DNA of 64,000 nt from Leifsonia sp. PS1209 (GCF_012317045.1 NZ_CP051154.1:1550001-1614000); one strand, 5' to 3'. Counted from the stretch's first letter, positions 7,833 through 16,244 are shown. Program-made: numbers and translations. The notes: generated by a model not told the origin, from the letters alone.

Positions 7833-9141
7833 TGCCGCCCCTCCTTCCGTTCACAATGCGGATACTGCCGGTCTGATCGGAGACGGGCGCGCGTTTCACG
7901 GGCTCGTCTTCGTCGCGACTTCGCCAGTCGTCTGGCAGCAGGTAGTCGAGGATGTCGTCAATGGTCACCACCCCGACCAGTCGGTGGTTGTCGTCCACGA
8001 CGGGAACGGACACCAGGTTGTAGCTGGCCAGGATGCGCGACACCTCGGCAGCGGAGGTGTTCGCCGTCACCGGTTCCAGGCTCGGGTCGAGCAGGGTGCC
8101 CAGGCGCACGTGCGGCGGGTAGCGGAGCATCCGCTGGAAGTGCACGACGCCGAGGAAGCGCCCGGTCGGCGCCTCGTAGGGCGGCAGGGTCACGCACACC
8201 GCCGCGCCGAGCGCCGGGGCGAGCTCGTGCCTCCTGATCAGGGCGAGTCCTTCCGCGACGGTGGCGTCGGCGGAGACGATGATCGGCTCGGTCGTCATCA
8301 GACCGCCCGCGGTGTCCGGCGCATAGCTGAGCAGCATGCGCACGTCCTCCGCCTCCTCCGGCTGCATCAGTTCGAGCAGGTGCTCTCCGCGCTCGTCGGA
8401 CAGCTGGGCGATGAGGTCGGCGGCGTCGTCCGGCTCCATCTGGTCGAGCACGTCCGCCGCGCGGTCGTCGTCGAGCTTGGCGAGGATCTGCACCTGCTCG
8501 GACTCCGGCATCTCCTCGAGCACGTCGGCGAGACGGTCGTCCGGCAGCTCTTCCGCGACCTCGAGCATCCGGAGCGGTGGGAGGTCGAGCAGGGTGTTCG
8601 CGAGGTCGGCCGGCTTCAGCTCGGAGTACGTGGCGATCAGCTGCTCGGCGGACTGCGCCTCGCCGCGCGCCTGCTTCTCGCGCACCTCGTTCCAGGTGAC
8701 GAATGTGGTCGGGCCCTTGCCGAACGGGGACGATCCGGACTTTGGGCGGCGCACGAAGAGCTGGCTGATCGCCCACTCTCCCGTCGCGGACTCCTCGATC
8801 GCCACGTCCTCGATGGTCGCCTCGCCCGTGCCGTCGGCGAACAGCACCTTGCGGCCGAGCATCTCGGCGATCACGCGCACCTCGCCGCCGCGCTGCTCGA
8901 ATCTGCGCACGTTGATGAGGCCGGTCGTGATGATCTGGCCGCTGCCGATGCTGGTCACCCGGCCGATGGAGACGAACACCCGCCGCTTGCCGGGGATCTC
9001 GACGATCAGTCCCACGACGCGCGGCGGATCGCTTTTTCGGTAGACCACCAGGACGTCGCGCACCTTGCCGACCCGGTCGCCGACCGGGTCGAAAACGGTG
9101 CACCCTGCCAAACGGGCGACGAAGACTCTGGTGGCACTCAC
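7819..9141 (-). CDS. MgtE N-terminal/CBS-domain protein without channel domain
   Basis: A 440-residue soluble protein. Residues 1-170 form two PRC-barrel-like repeats (GDRVGKVRDVLVVYR; GRKVLFADG), residues about 190-280 the MgtE N-domain superhelix (TLLDLPPLRMLEVAEELPDD, DQMEPDDAADLIAQL), and residues about 290-415 a pair of CBS domains ending GVVTIDDILDYLLPDDW. The membrane part of MgtE is absent: the protein ends 25 residues later. It therefore cannot itself carry Mg2+; a sensor or partner role is inferred. GTG start with a TAAGTT -10 exactly 7 nt upstream; first gene of the mrp operon. Confidence 0.8.
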   Translation of the reverse strand: MSATRVFVARLAGCTVFDPVGDRVGKVRDVLVVYRKSDPPRVVGLIVEIPGKRRVFVSIGRVTSIGSGQIITTGLINVRRFEQRGGEVRVIAEMLGRKVLFADGTGEATIEDVAIEESATGEWAISQLFVRRPKSGSSPFGKGPTTFVTWNEVREKQARGEAQSAEQLIATYSELKPADLANTLLDLPPLRMLEVAEELPDDRLADVLEEMPESEQVQILAKLDDDRAADVLDQMEPDDAADLIAQLSDERGEHLLELMQPEEAEDVRMLLSYAPDTAGGLMTTEPIIVSADATVAEGLALIRRHELAPALGAAVCVTLPPYEAPTGRFLGVVHFQRMLRYPPHVRLGTLLDPSLEPVTANTSAAEVSRILASYNLVSVPVVDDNHRLVGVVTIDDILDYLLPDDWRSRDEDEPVKRAPVSDQTGSIRIVNGRRGGNGTR

Positions 9142-9154
9142 ATGTAATAACTTA
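9142..9154 (-). promoter_or_regulatory. Leaderless promoter of the mgtE-like/mrp operon
   Basis: On the minus strand TAAGTT (9154-9149) is followed by 7 nt and the GTG at 9141. This AT-rich patch stands out from its surroundings. Confidence 0.5.
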
Positions 9155-9197
9155 AGCCCTCCGGCCGTCAGGTCGCTGCGGATGGAAGAATGGAGCG

Positions 9198-9854
9198 ATG
9201 AGCAGCCAGAGTCCGCTTGGCGGACGCAACCGTGTCATGTTCCCCACGCTCCCGCGCGGAGAGGTCGTCGCCACCTACGAGACCTACCCGGAAGCGCAGC
9301 AGGCGGTGGATGTGCTGGCGCGCGCGGACTTCCCCGTCGACAAGGTCTCGATCGTCGGAAGCGACCTCAAGAGCGTCGAGCGCGTGACGGGGAAGCTGAC
9401 CTGGGGGCGTGTCGCGGTCGCCGGTGCGGCATCCGGTGCGTGGCTCGGAATCTTCTTCGGCCTGCTGCTGGTGATCTTCTCCCCGCAGGTCAGCCTGGCC
9501 TTCGTGCTCGCCGCCGTGCTCATCGGCGCCGGGTTCGGGATGCTGTTCGGCGTGGTCTCGTACGCCATCAACCGCCGCCGCCGCGACTACACCTCGGTGA
9601 TGCAGGTGATCGCGACCAGCTACTCGGTGCTCGTCGACTCGGACCTCGTCAACCGCGCCCGCAACCTGATGCAGGGCGGCGTCGGAGACGGCAGGGAGGC
9701 GCCCGTCGCGCACCCGTCCGACCCGCCGGTGGCGCCGCATCCGTCCGACCCGCCGCCCGCGTTCCCGCAGCCGGAGCACCCGTCCGACCCGCCGCCTGCG
9801 CCGCCCGCGCCGCCCGCTCCGGCTGGGCCGCCCGCGCCTGAGGAACCGCGCTAG
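9198..9854 (+). CDS. General stress protein 17M-like membrane protein
   Basis: A 218-residue protein. Residues 20-65 form a ferredoxin-like domain (VVATYETYPEAQQAVDVLARADFPVDKVSIVG, read as two segments) typical of the general stress protein 17M-like family. Two membrane helices follow (GAWLGIFFGLLLVIFS and FVLAAVLIGAGFGMLFGVV). The last 60 residues are proline-rich with three HPSDPP repeats, probably disordered. RBS GGAG is very near the ATG. Function unknown; convergent with the aminopeptidase gene. Confidence 0.72.
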   Translation: MSSQSPLGGRNRVMFPTLPRGEVVATYETYPEAQQAVDVLARADFPVDKVSIVGSDLKSVERVTGKLTWGRVAVAGAASGAWLGIFFGLLLVIFSPQVSLAFVLAAVLIGAGFGMLFGVVSYAINRRRRDYTSVMQVIATSYSVLVDSDLVNRARNLMQGGVGDGREAPVAHPSDPPVAPHPSDPPPAFPQPEHPSDPPPAPPAPPAPAGPPAPEEPR

Positions 9855-9869
9855 CGGAACCGCGCTAGC
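9842..9869. repeat. 14-bp tandem duplication carrying both convergent stop codons
   Basis: GGAACCGCGCTAGC occurs twice in a row (9842-9855 and 9856-9869). The first copy holds the TAG of the stress-protein gene and the second the minus-strand TAG of the aminopeptidase gene. The two CGCTAGCG palindromes can also pair as a hairpin and may act as a bidirectional terminator. Confidence 0.6.
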
Positions 9870-11397
9870 GCAGTCGCTGCACCCACGCCTCCACGTCGTC
9901 CGCCGTGCGCGGGATGGCGATGGAGAGGTTCTCTGCACCGTCTTCGGTGACCAGGATGTTGTCCTCGATGCGCACGCCGATCCCACGGAACGCTTCCGGC
10001 ACCGTGAGGTCGTCCGGCTGGAAGTACAGGCCGGGCTCGATGGTGAACGTCATGCCCGCTTCGAGCACGCCGTCCAGGTAGAGCTCGCGGCGGGCCTGCG
10101 CGCAGTCGTGCACATCCAGTCCGAGGTGGTGGCTGGTGCCGTGCACCATGTAGCGGCGGTGGTGCTGGTTGTCGGCCTGCAGAGCCTCCTCAGCGGTGAC
10201 CGGCAGTAGCCCCCACTCCGCCGTGCGGCGAGCGATGACCGCCATCGCGGTGGCGTGGATCTCGCGGAACTTGATGCCGGGACGCACGATCGCGAACGCG
10301 GCGTCCGCCGCCTCGCGCACGGTCTCGTAGACCAGCCGCTGCGTCTCGGTGAAGGTGCCGTCGATGGGGAACGTGCGGGTGATGTCGGCGGTGTAGTAGC
10401 TGTCGACCTCCACGCCGGCGTCCAGCAGGATGAGGTCGCCGGGGACCACGGGGCCGTCGTTGCGCGTCCAGTGCAGGATGCACGCGTGCGGTCCGCTCGC
10501 CGCGATCGTGTCGTAGCCCACCGCGTTCCCGTCAGCACGGGCACGGCCGTTGAAGACGCCCTCGACCAGGCGCTCGCCGCGGGGATGCGCGGTGATGCGC
10601 TCCAGGTCGCCGATCACGTCGTCGAAGCCGCGCGCCGTCGCCGCGATGGCGGAGCGCAGCTCGGCCACCTCGTACGCGTCCTTGACCAGCCGCAGCTCGG
10701 AGAGGTCGCGCGCCAGCTGGTCGTCGGCCTCGTGCTGTTCCGGGTCGTAGCCGGGCGCGGAGGCGTCGTCTCCCGCGAGGACGATGCGGAGCGCATCCAC
10801 CGAGTCGGTGATCGCCGAGTCGGCCTCGCGCAGCACGATGGTGTCCGCGTCGGTAGCGTCGACGACCGCATCCAGGTCGGCGATGCCGCGGGTGGCGAGC
10901 GCGAGATCGCTGGCGACCTGCGCGAGCGACGGGCGCGGGCCGATCCAGAACTCGCCGATCTCCGGGTTGGCGTAGAACTCGTCGGAGTCGCGGCCGGCAC
11001 GCTCGCGGAAGTAGAGGGTCGCGTCGTGACCGGCGTCCGTCGGCTCCAGCACGAGCACGCTGCCCGGCTCGGAGTCCGAGCCCCAGCCGGTGAGGTGCGC
11101 GAACGCCGAGTGGGCGCGGAAGGCGTAGTCGGTGTCGTTCGAGCGCTGCTTGAGGCGCCCGGCCGGGATGATCAGCCGCTTGCCGCGGTAGAGCTCGGAG
11201 ATCGCCGCGCGGCGGGCAGCGGCGAACGACGCCTGCTCCCGCGCATCCGGCAGCGTCTCCTCCCGCTCGGCCCAGCCGCTTCCGATGTATTCCTTGAAGC
11301 CGTCCGAACCCGGTGTCGTCGACCGGTTGGAGGTGGCGCGCGGGGCGGGGGCTGCTGTTGCCGGCTGGGTCTGCTGCTGCGAGGACATGCCGACCAT
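9865..11397 (-). CDS. pepP: Xaa-Pro aminopeptidase (M24B, aminopeptidase P)
   Basis: A 510-residue two-domain enzyme: an aminopeptidase P N-domain (about residues 60-210, with YRGKRLIIPAGRLKQRSND) and an M24 pita-bread domain. Metal ligands are visible in order: LLDAGVEVDSYYTADITRTFP holds the two aspartates, GTSHHLGLDVHD the histidine, EPGLYF the first glutamate and GVRIEDNILV the second. It removes N-terminal residues that precede proline. Of the two possible starts, the ATG at 11397 (MVGMSSQQQ) is preferred: AGGAG lies 7 nt before it and a -10-like TAGGAG ends at the same distance. The first 40 residues are Gln/Pro/Thr-rich. Confidence 0.88.
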   Translation of the reverse strand: MVGMSSQQQTQPATAAPAPRATSNRSTTPGSDGFKEYIGSGWAEREETLPDAREQASFAAARRAAISELYRGKRLIIPAGRLKQRSNDTDYAFRAHSAFAHLTGWGSDSEPGSVLVLEPTDAGHDATLYFRERAGRDSDEFYANPEIGEFWIGPRPSLAQVASDLALATRGIADLDAVVDATDADTIVLREADSAITDSVDALRIVLAGDDASAPGYDPEQHEADDQLARDLSELRLVKDAYEVAELRSAIAATARGFDDVIGDLERITAHPRGERLVEGVFNGRARADGNAVGYDTIAASGPHACILHWTRNDGPVVPGDLILLDAGVEVDSYYTADITRTFPIDGTFTETQRLVYETVREAADAAFAIVRPGIKFREIHATAMAVIARRTAEWGLLPVTAEEALQADNQHHRRYMVHGTSHHLGLDVHDCAQARRELYLDGVLEAGMTFTIEPGLYFQPDDLTVPEAFRGIGVRIEDNILVTEDGAENLSIAIPRTADDVEAWVQRLR

Positions 11398-11421
11398 TCT
11401 TCCACTCCTAGGATGGAGTGC
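11398..11421. promoter_or_regulatory. 24-bp divergent control region with shared -10 palindrome
   Basis: The only DNA between the divergent start codons at 11397 (-) and 11422 (+). It is built on an inverted repeat, CACTCC-TAGGAT-GGAGTG (11403-11420), centred on CCTAGG. The plus -10 is TAGGAT (11409-11414), 7 nt before the ATG; the minus counterpart is TAGGAG, also 7 nt before its ATG. The two RNA polymerases would have to overlap. Confidence 0.5.
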
Positions 11422-12294
11422 ATGGCTGATGTGCGACGCTTCCGTGGTCCCATCGACCTGCACACCCACTCGTCCGTCTCCGACGGCACCGAGACACCGG
11501 CGGAGCTGGTGCGGGCTGCAGCGGTCGCCGGGCTCGGCACGGTCGCGCTCACCGACCACGACTCCACAGCCGGCTGGCTGGATGCTGCGGCCGCCGGAGC
11601 AGAGGTGGGTGTCACCGTCCTCCCCGGCATGGAGCTCAGCACACGCATCGAGTTCGCCAGCGTGCACATGCTCGGCTACCTCTTCGACCCGCTGAATCCG
11701 GCGCTCGTGGCGGAGACGGCGCGCATCCGGGAGGGACGGCTGACCAGGGCGGAGGAGATGGTCAACCGCATCGCGGAGGACTACGACATCACCTGGGCCG
11801 ACGTGATGGATCAGGCCACAGAAGGGGCGACCGTCGGACGCCCGCACATTGCGGACGCCCTCGTCGCCCGCGGGCTCGCCAGCGACCGCAGCGCCGCCTT
11901 CGCGGGCATCCTGCACTGGCGAGGCGGCTACTACCAGCCGCACTACGCTCCGGAGCCGCTGACCGGGGTGCGTCTCATCCGCGAGGCCGGCGGCGTCCCC
12001 GTGCTCGCGCATCCGGCGACGGGCGGGCGCGGCAGGGTCATCCCGGAGCAGCGGCTCGCGCGGCTGGTGGATGCCGGCCTCTTCGGCCTGGAGATCGACC
12101 ACAGGGAGAACACCGAGGACGGCAAGGCCAGACTGCACGAACTGGCCGCGAAGTTCGGGCTCGCCGTGACCGGGTCGAGCGACTACCACGGCGACGGCAA
12201 ACCGAACCGGTTGGGGGAGAACACGACCGATCCTGAGGTTGTTGACAGGATCATCGAAGAAGCGACAGGCGCGGCGCCCTTCTACGCGTCCTGA
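11422..12294 (+). CDS. PHP-domain phosphoesterase (RNase AM/TrpH-like)
   Basis: A 290-residue PHP protein. The motifs run in order: DLHTHSSVSDGTETP, LTDHDSTAGW, LPGMELST, HIADALVARG, VLAHPATGGRG, and a closing TGSSDYHGDG; these supply the His/Asp/Glu ligands of a trinuclear metal site. The closest family that I recognise is the nucleoside 3',5'-bisphosphate nuclease / 5'-3' exoribonuclease AM group. The ATG at 11422 fits a leaderless start better than the ATG at 11413, which lies inside the -10. Confidence 0.82.
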   Translation: MADVRRFRGPIDLHTHSSVSDGTETPAELVRAAAVAGLGTVALTDHDSTAGWLDAAAAGAEVGVTVLPGMELSTRIEFASVHMLGYLFDPLNPALVAETARIREGRLTRAEEMVNRIAEDYDITWADVMDQATEGATVGRPHIADALVARGLASDRSAAFAGILHWRGGYYQPHYAPEPLTGVRLIREAGGVPVLAHPATGGRGRVIPEQRLARLVDAGLFGLEIDHRENTEDGKARLHELAAKFGLAVTGSSDYHGDGKPNRLGENTTDPEVVDRIIEEATGAAPFYAS

Positions 12295-12366
12295 GGTTTT
12301 CTGCTTAGCCTGGGTCGGGGTTCGAAGCACGGAGCCCAGGATCGAGCACGGGAGACGAGGTCAGGC

Positions 12367-13515
12367 GTGAGCCGACGGAGCTGGTCAGCAGCGGCAGCGG
12401 CCGCGGTGCTGGTCGCCGCCATGGTGACGGCAGGAGGAGCATCCCCTGCCATCGCGGACACCTCGTATCCGTCGTGGGACGACGTGCAGGCGGCGAAGGC
12501 CAACGCCGCGGCCAGTCAGGCGGAGGTGGATCGCATCAACGGTCTGCTCGCCTCGCTGCAGACCTCCGCGGACGCCGCAGGCGACCTCGCGATCAAGCGC
12601 GCGGGCGAGTACGGGCAGGCGGAGGCCGCCCTGCAGGCGGCGACGCAGAAGGCGGACGACCTGCGGACGGCCGCGACGGCGGCGAGCACCAAGGCGGCGT
12701 CCCTGCGCTCGCAGAGCGGCAAGCTCGCCGAGCAGCTCACCCGCTCCGGAGGGGCGGAGGTGTCTCTGCGGCTGTTCCTCACCGGGAACAGCTCGGTCAA
12801 GTCGTCGGAGCTGCTCTACCAGCTCGGTGCCGTCTCCAAGCTGGCCGACCAGGCGAGCACCCTGTTCGCGCAGGCCACGGCACAGAAGAACATCGCAGCA
12901 TCCCTCAGCGAGCAGGCCGCCCAAGCCCGCACCATCCGCGACGGGCTGGCGACGCAGGCCAAGACGGCGCTCGACGCCGCCAAGGCGGCCAAGCAGGCGG
13001 CGGACGCGCAGCTCGCCGACCAGAAGCAGCACGCCACCACCCTGTACGCGCAGCTCGCCGCGCTGAAGAACACCGAGGCGTCGGTGGAGCAGAAGTACGC
13101 GGAGGGTGTCGCGGCGGCGCAGGCGGCGGCAGCGCAGGCCGCAGCGGCCGCAGCGGCGGCGGGCGACGGAGGGGCGGACGGCTTCGCCCCGCCTCCCGGT
13201 GTCGACGTCGACCCGGCCGGAGCGCAGAACTACGCGTCCAGTGTGCTCGGGTCGTACGGCTGGGGCGGAGACCAGATGGGCTGCCTCATCCGGCTCTGGA
13301 ACCAGGAGTCCGGCTGGCGCACCGACGCGTACAACACCTCGAGCGGGGCGTACGGCATCCCGCAGTCGCTTCCCGCGAGCAAGATGTCGTCGGCGGGCGG
13401 CGACTGGATGACCAACTACCGCACGCAGATCAACTGGGGTCTCAACTACATCAGCGGCCGCTACGGCTCACCCTGCGGAGCCTGGACCCACGAGATCGGC
13501 TACAACTGGTACTAA
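12367..13515 (+). CDS. Secreted coiled-coil protein with transglycosylase-like domain
   Basis: A 382-residue exported protein. Residues 1-30 are a signal peptide (SAAAAAAVLVAAMVTAGG, cleavage near SPAIADT). Residues 35-260 form long alanine-rich coiled coils similar in look to NlpC/P60- and EnvC-type scaffolds. The last 100 residues resemble the lysozyme-like fold of actinobacterial transglycosylases: CLIRLWNQESGWRTDAYN carries the catalytic glutamate, then SGAYGIPQSLPASKM and the closing CGAWTHEIGYNWY. It probably cuts or binds peptidoglycan. GTG start at 12367 after a weak GAGG. Followed by a strong hairpin shared with the convergent helicase gene. Confidence 0.75.
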   Translation: MSRRSWSAAAAAAVLVAAMVTAGGASPAIADTSYPSWDDVQAAKANAAASQAEVDRINGLLASLQTSADAAGDLAIKRAGEYGQAEAALQAATQKADDLRTAATAASTKAASLRSQSGKLAEQLTRSGGAEVSLRLFLTGNSSVKSSELLYQLGAVSKLADQASTLFAQATAQKNIAASLSEQAAQARTIRDGLATQAKTALDAAKAAKQAADAQLADQKQHATTLYAQLAALKNTEASVEQKYAEGVAAAQAAAAQAAAAAAAAGDGGADGFAPPPGVDVDPAGAQNYASSVLGSYGWGGDQMGCLIRLWNQESGWRTDAYNTSSGAYGIPQSLPASKMSSAGGDWMTNYRTQINWGLNYISGRYGSPCGAWTHEIGYNWY

Positions 13516-13517
13516 GA

Positions 13518-13581
13518 AATCGAGTCCGGACCTATTCACGCGACACGCCGGAGCGGTGCGTGAATAAGTCCGGACTCGATT
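13518..13581. terminator. Long bidirectional hairpin between convergent genes
   Basis: Arms of 24 nt with a single mismatch: AATCGAGTCCGGAC plus TATTCACGC on the left (13518-13541) and GCGTGAATA plus GTCCGGACTCGATT on the right (13558-13581). It fills most of the 80 bp between the transglycosylase-like gene (+) and the helicase gene (-). No T-run follows on either side. Length and perfection exceed what termination needs, so it may be a dispersed repeat. Confidence 0.6.
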
Positions 13582-13595
13582 GGTCCTGGCGCGGG

Positions 13596-15107
13596 TCAGG
13601 CGGTGGGAGCCGCGGGGGCTCCTCCGCGGGAGCGGCGACGACGGCGGCGCGGTGCGCTGTTGCCGTCGTGGTGCTCTGCTCCTCCACCGTCGTGGGTTCC
13701 GGATGCCGGTGTGTCGGTTGCGGGAGCGGTCTCGGCCGAGCCTGCTCCGCTCGGGCGTCCGCCGCGGGTGCGGCGACGGCTGCGCTGGCTGTCGCCCGCT
13801 GCGTCCGATCCGCCGGAGCGACCGCCCTCGGAGCGTCCGCCGTCTGAGCGCTGTCCGCCCTCCGAGCGTCCACCGTCCGAGCGTCCGCCCGAGCGCTGCG
13901 CGCCGTCGGCCTTCACCGCGGGCGTCGCCTTCAGGCGGCCCTTGGAGCCGGCGGGGATGTCCAGGTCGGAGTACAGGTGCGGCGACGACGAGTACGTCTC
14001 CGTCGGCTCCGGCTGGCCGAACTCGAGGGCGCGGTTGATGAGCGCCCACTTGTGCAGGTCTTCCCAGTCCACGAACGTGACGGCGATGCCGGTCTTGCCG
14101 GCGCGTCCCGTGCGGCCCGCACGGTGCAGGTAGGTCTTCTCGTCGTCCGGGATGGTGTGGTTGATGACGTGGGTCACGTCGTCGACGTCGATGCCGCGGG
14201 CCGCGACGTCCGTGGCGATCAGGATGTCCTTCTTGCCGGCCTTGAAGGCGGCCATCGCGCGCTCGCGCTGCTCCTGGTTGAGGTCGCCGTGCACCGCGGC
14301 GGCGTTGAATCCGCGGTCGTTGAGCTCCTCGACCAGCTTGGCCGCCGCGCGCTTGGTGCGCGTGAACACCACGGTCTTGCCGCGGCCTTCCGCCTGCAGG
14401 ATGCGGGCAACGACCTCGTCTTTGTCGAGCGAGTGGGCGCGGTAGATCAGGTGCTTGATGTTCGCCTGGATCTGGCCCTCGTCCGGGTCGGTCGCGCGGA
14501 TGTGGATGGGGCGCGTCATGAAGCGGCGCGCCAGGGCGACGATCGGGCCGGGCATGGTCGCGGAGAACAGCATGGTGTGGCGTGTGGCCGGAGTCTGCGC
14601 GAACAGCTTCTCGATGTCGGCGAGGAAGCCGAGGTCGAGCATCTTGTCCGCTTCGTCGAGCACCATCTCGCGCACGTTGGAGAGGTTGAGGAGTCGCTGG
14701 CCGGCGAGGTCGAGCAGACGGCCCGGCGTGCCGACGACGATCTGCGCGCCCGACTTGAGCTGGGCGATCTGGCCCTCGTACGCCTTGCCGCCGTAGATGG
14801 CGACGACCTCGGTGTCGCGGTTCGCCGCCGCCTGGGAGAGGTCTTCGAAGACCTGGACGCACAGCTCGCGGGTGGGGACGACGACGAGCGCCTGCACCCC
14901 GGGCTCCGGGTGGAGTCCGAGACGCTGGATGATCGGGAGGCCGAAGCCGAAAGTCTTGCCGGTTCCCGTCTTGGCCTGGCCGATGATGTCCTGGCCGTCG
15001 AGAGCGAGCGGGATGGTCTGCGCCTGGATGGGGAAGGGCTCGATGATGCCCTTCGCGGCGAGAGCGTCGACCATGTCCTGGTCGATGTTGAGTTCAGAGA
15101 AAGTCAC
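13596..15107 (-). CDS. DEAD-box ATP-dependent RNA helicase (RhlE-like)
   Basis: A 503-residue helicase. Q motif FSELNIDQDMVDALAAKGI, motif I AKTGTGKT, motif Ia PTRELCVQV, motif II VLDEADKML, motif III SATMP, motif V ATDVAARGIDVDDV and motif VI HRAGRTGRAGK are all present. The last 110 residues are an Arg/Gly/Ser-rich tail with repeats of GGRSEGG type, probably an RNA-binding low-complexity region. The start is the GTG at 15107 (VTFSELN); upstream frame is unconserved and overlaps the divergent gene. Its divergent ferritin-like neighbour and the nearby DUF3107 gene match the mycobacterial rhlE region. Confidence 0.87.
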   Translation of the reverse strand: MTFSELNIDQDMVDALAAKGIIEPFPIQAQTIPLALDGQDIIGQAKTGTGKTFGFGLPIIQRLGLHPEPGVQALVVVPTRELCVQVFEDLSQAAANRDTEVVAIYGGKAYEGQIAQLKSGAQIVVGTPGRLLDLAGQRLLNLSNVREMVLDEADKMLDLGFLADIEKLFAQTPATRHTMLFSATMPGPIVALARRFMTRPIHIRATDPDEGQIQANIKHLIYRAHSLDKDEVVARILQAEGRGKTVVFTRTKRAAAKLVEELNDRGFNAAAVHGDLNQEQRERAMAAFKAGKKDILIATDVAARGIDVDDVTHVINHTIPDDEKTYLHRAGRTGRAGKTGIAVTFVDWEDLHKWALINRALEFGQPEPTETYSSSPHLYSDLDIPAGSKGRLKATPAVKADGAQRSGGRSDGGRSEGGQRSDGGRSEGGRSGGSDAAGDSQRSRRRTRGGRPSGAGSAETAPATDTPASGTHDGGGAEHHDGNSAPRRRRRRSRGGAPAAPTA

Positions 15108-15221
15108 TAGAGAATATGCCTGTCGATCGTGAGTTGAAGGTCTACGCCTTGTTCCTCGTTCGCAGGCGTAGGGCCGTCGATCCAGCGCCGACGGCGGCAC
15201 CAGCTTACTGGACGTCCCCGT

Positions 15222-15234
15222 TACACTGCTGTAC
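15222..15234 (+). promoter_or_regulatory. Leaderless promoter of the ferritin-like gene
   Basis: TACACT at 15222-15227, then 7 nt to the GTG at 15235; no Shine-Dalgarno. Confidence 0.5.
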
Positions 15235-15951
15235 GTGGCAACCTGGATCTCCCGACGCCGGCCCCCGGTCGAGCTTCCCCGACTGACGCCGCGGAACACT
15301 CCCACGGAGGCGATCCGCGTCGATCTGCACGAGGTCATGCCCGATCTGCTGCCGTATCTCGGCCAGGCCGCCTACCTCCAGCTGGAGACGTTCCAGACCC
15401 TCTCGCGCGTCGTCGGAGAGGTGGATGCGCTCTCCGCCAAAGAGAAGGTGGCTGCGGCGGCCGGTCACGCGCTGTCCAAGCACCAGGGCGTCGTGGCGGA
15501 GATCCGCCGTCGCGGCGACGACCCTGCCGAGGTGATGAAGCCGTTCGCCGACGAGATCGACGGCTTCAGCGCTCTGACGACCGGCGCGGACTGGCGCGAG
15601 ACGCTGCTGGCCGTGCTGGTGACGAGCGGCCTGCTCGACGACTTCTTCATCCGCCTGGCGGCCGGGCTCCCCGGCGACGTGGGCCCGCGCATCGCCCAGC
15701 TGCTCGGCTCGGACGGCGGCCAGGAGGGGGTGCTCGACGTGCTGCGCGACGAGATCGAGGCCGACCAGCGGCTGTCGTCGCGCCTGGCGATGTGGGGGAG
15801 GCGCCTGGTGGGCGACACGCTCCTCGTCGCACGCTCGGCGCTGCACCTGTCCGGCAACGCCGCGAAAGACGACGAGCGCATCGAGCCGATCTTCACCGAG
15901 CTCATCGCGGCGCACACCCGCAGGATGGACGCCCTCGGCCTCACGGCCTGA
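15235..15951 (+). CDS. Ferritin-like fold protein (MiaE-like family)
   Basis: A 238-residue all-helical protein of the ferritin-like type found next to rhlE in actinobacteria. Helix 1 carries YLQLETFQTLSRVV and helix 2 EKVAAAAGHALSKHQGVVAEI, the likely Glu and His metal ligands; a second pair lies in DDFFIRLAAGL and LDVLRDEIEADQRLS. It resembles tRNA-hydroxylase (MiaE)-like diiron proteins, but function has not been established for this group. GTG start with a TACACT -10 at leaderless distance. Confidence 0.72.
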   Translation: MATWISRRRPPVELPRLTPRNTPTEAIRVDLHEVMPDLLPYLGQAAYLQLETFQTLSRVVGEVDALSAKEKVAAAAGHALSKHQGVVAEIRRRGDDPAEVMKPFADEIDGFSALTTGADWRETLLAVLVTSGLLDDFFIRLAAGLPGDVGPRIAQLLGSDGGQEGVLDVLRDEIEADQRLSSRLAMWGRRLVGDTLLVARSALHLSGNAAKDDERIEPIFTELIAAHTRRMDALGLTA

Positions 15952-16244
15952 CGCGGCCTCACGCCCTGACGCGGCCGCATCGGCAGCGGGTGTTCGACCG
16001 GAGTTCTGCCGTGACACGCCGCCGGGTTCTCCGCCCGAGCGGAGAAACTCGTCGCATCGGCCCGAAACTCCGCTCGAACGGACCGGGCGCGCAATGCGGA
16101 GGTCCGTTGCGTCGGAGGAGTCGCGCGTGGCCGGGATCTCCGTCGTTGGGGAGGATGCGGGCGCAACGGCCGGGATCTCCGCAACTACGGAGAGTGCGGC
16201 GGCGTGTCGGGCGCGGATTCCGTTCGAGCGGAGCCGGTGGGGAC
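15952..16244. other. Non-coding stretch with several small stem-loops
   Basis: No convincing gene in 293 bp. At least three hairpins with a TCTCCG/CGGAGA-type core occur: TTCTCCGC-CCGA-GCGGAGAA at 16027-16046, a TCCG/CGGA pair near 16070, and TCTCCG-CAACTA-CGGAGA at 16176-16193. The phrase GGCCGGGATCTCCG occurs twice, about 40 bp apart. The region separates convergent genes, so terminators are one reading; a degenerate repeat family is another. Confidence 0.45.

Noticed and set aside
9865..12330. 821-codon reading of the aminopeptidase gene up to 12330
   Set aside because: The extra N-terminus is antisense to the PHP gene; RBS and -10 support 11397.
12474..13847. 457-codon plus frame within the transglycosylase-like gene running into the helicase 3' end
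   Set aside because: Wrong phase for both genes and crosses the hairpin between them.
15107..15338. Upstream extension of the helicase gene to 15338
   Set aside because: Unconserved, overlaps the divergent ferritin-like gene and its promoter; Q motif begins right after the GTG at 15107.
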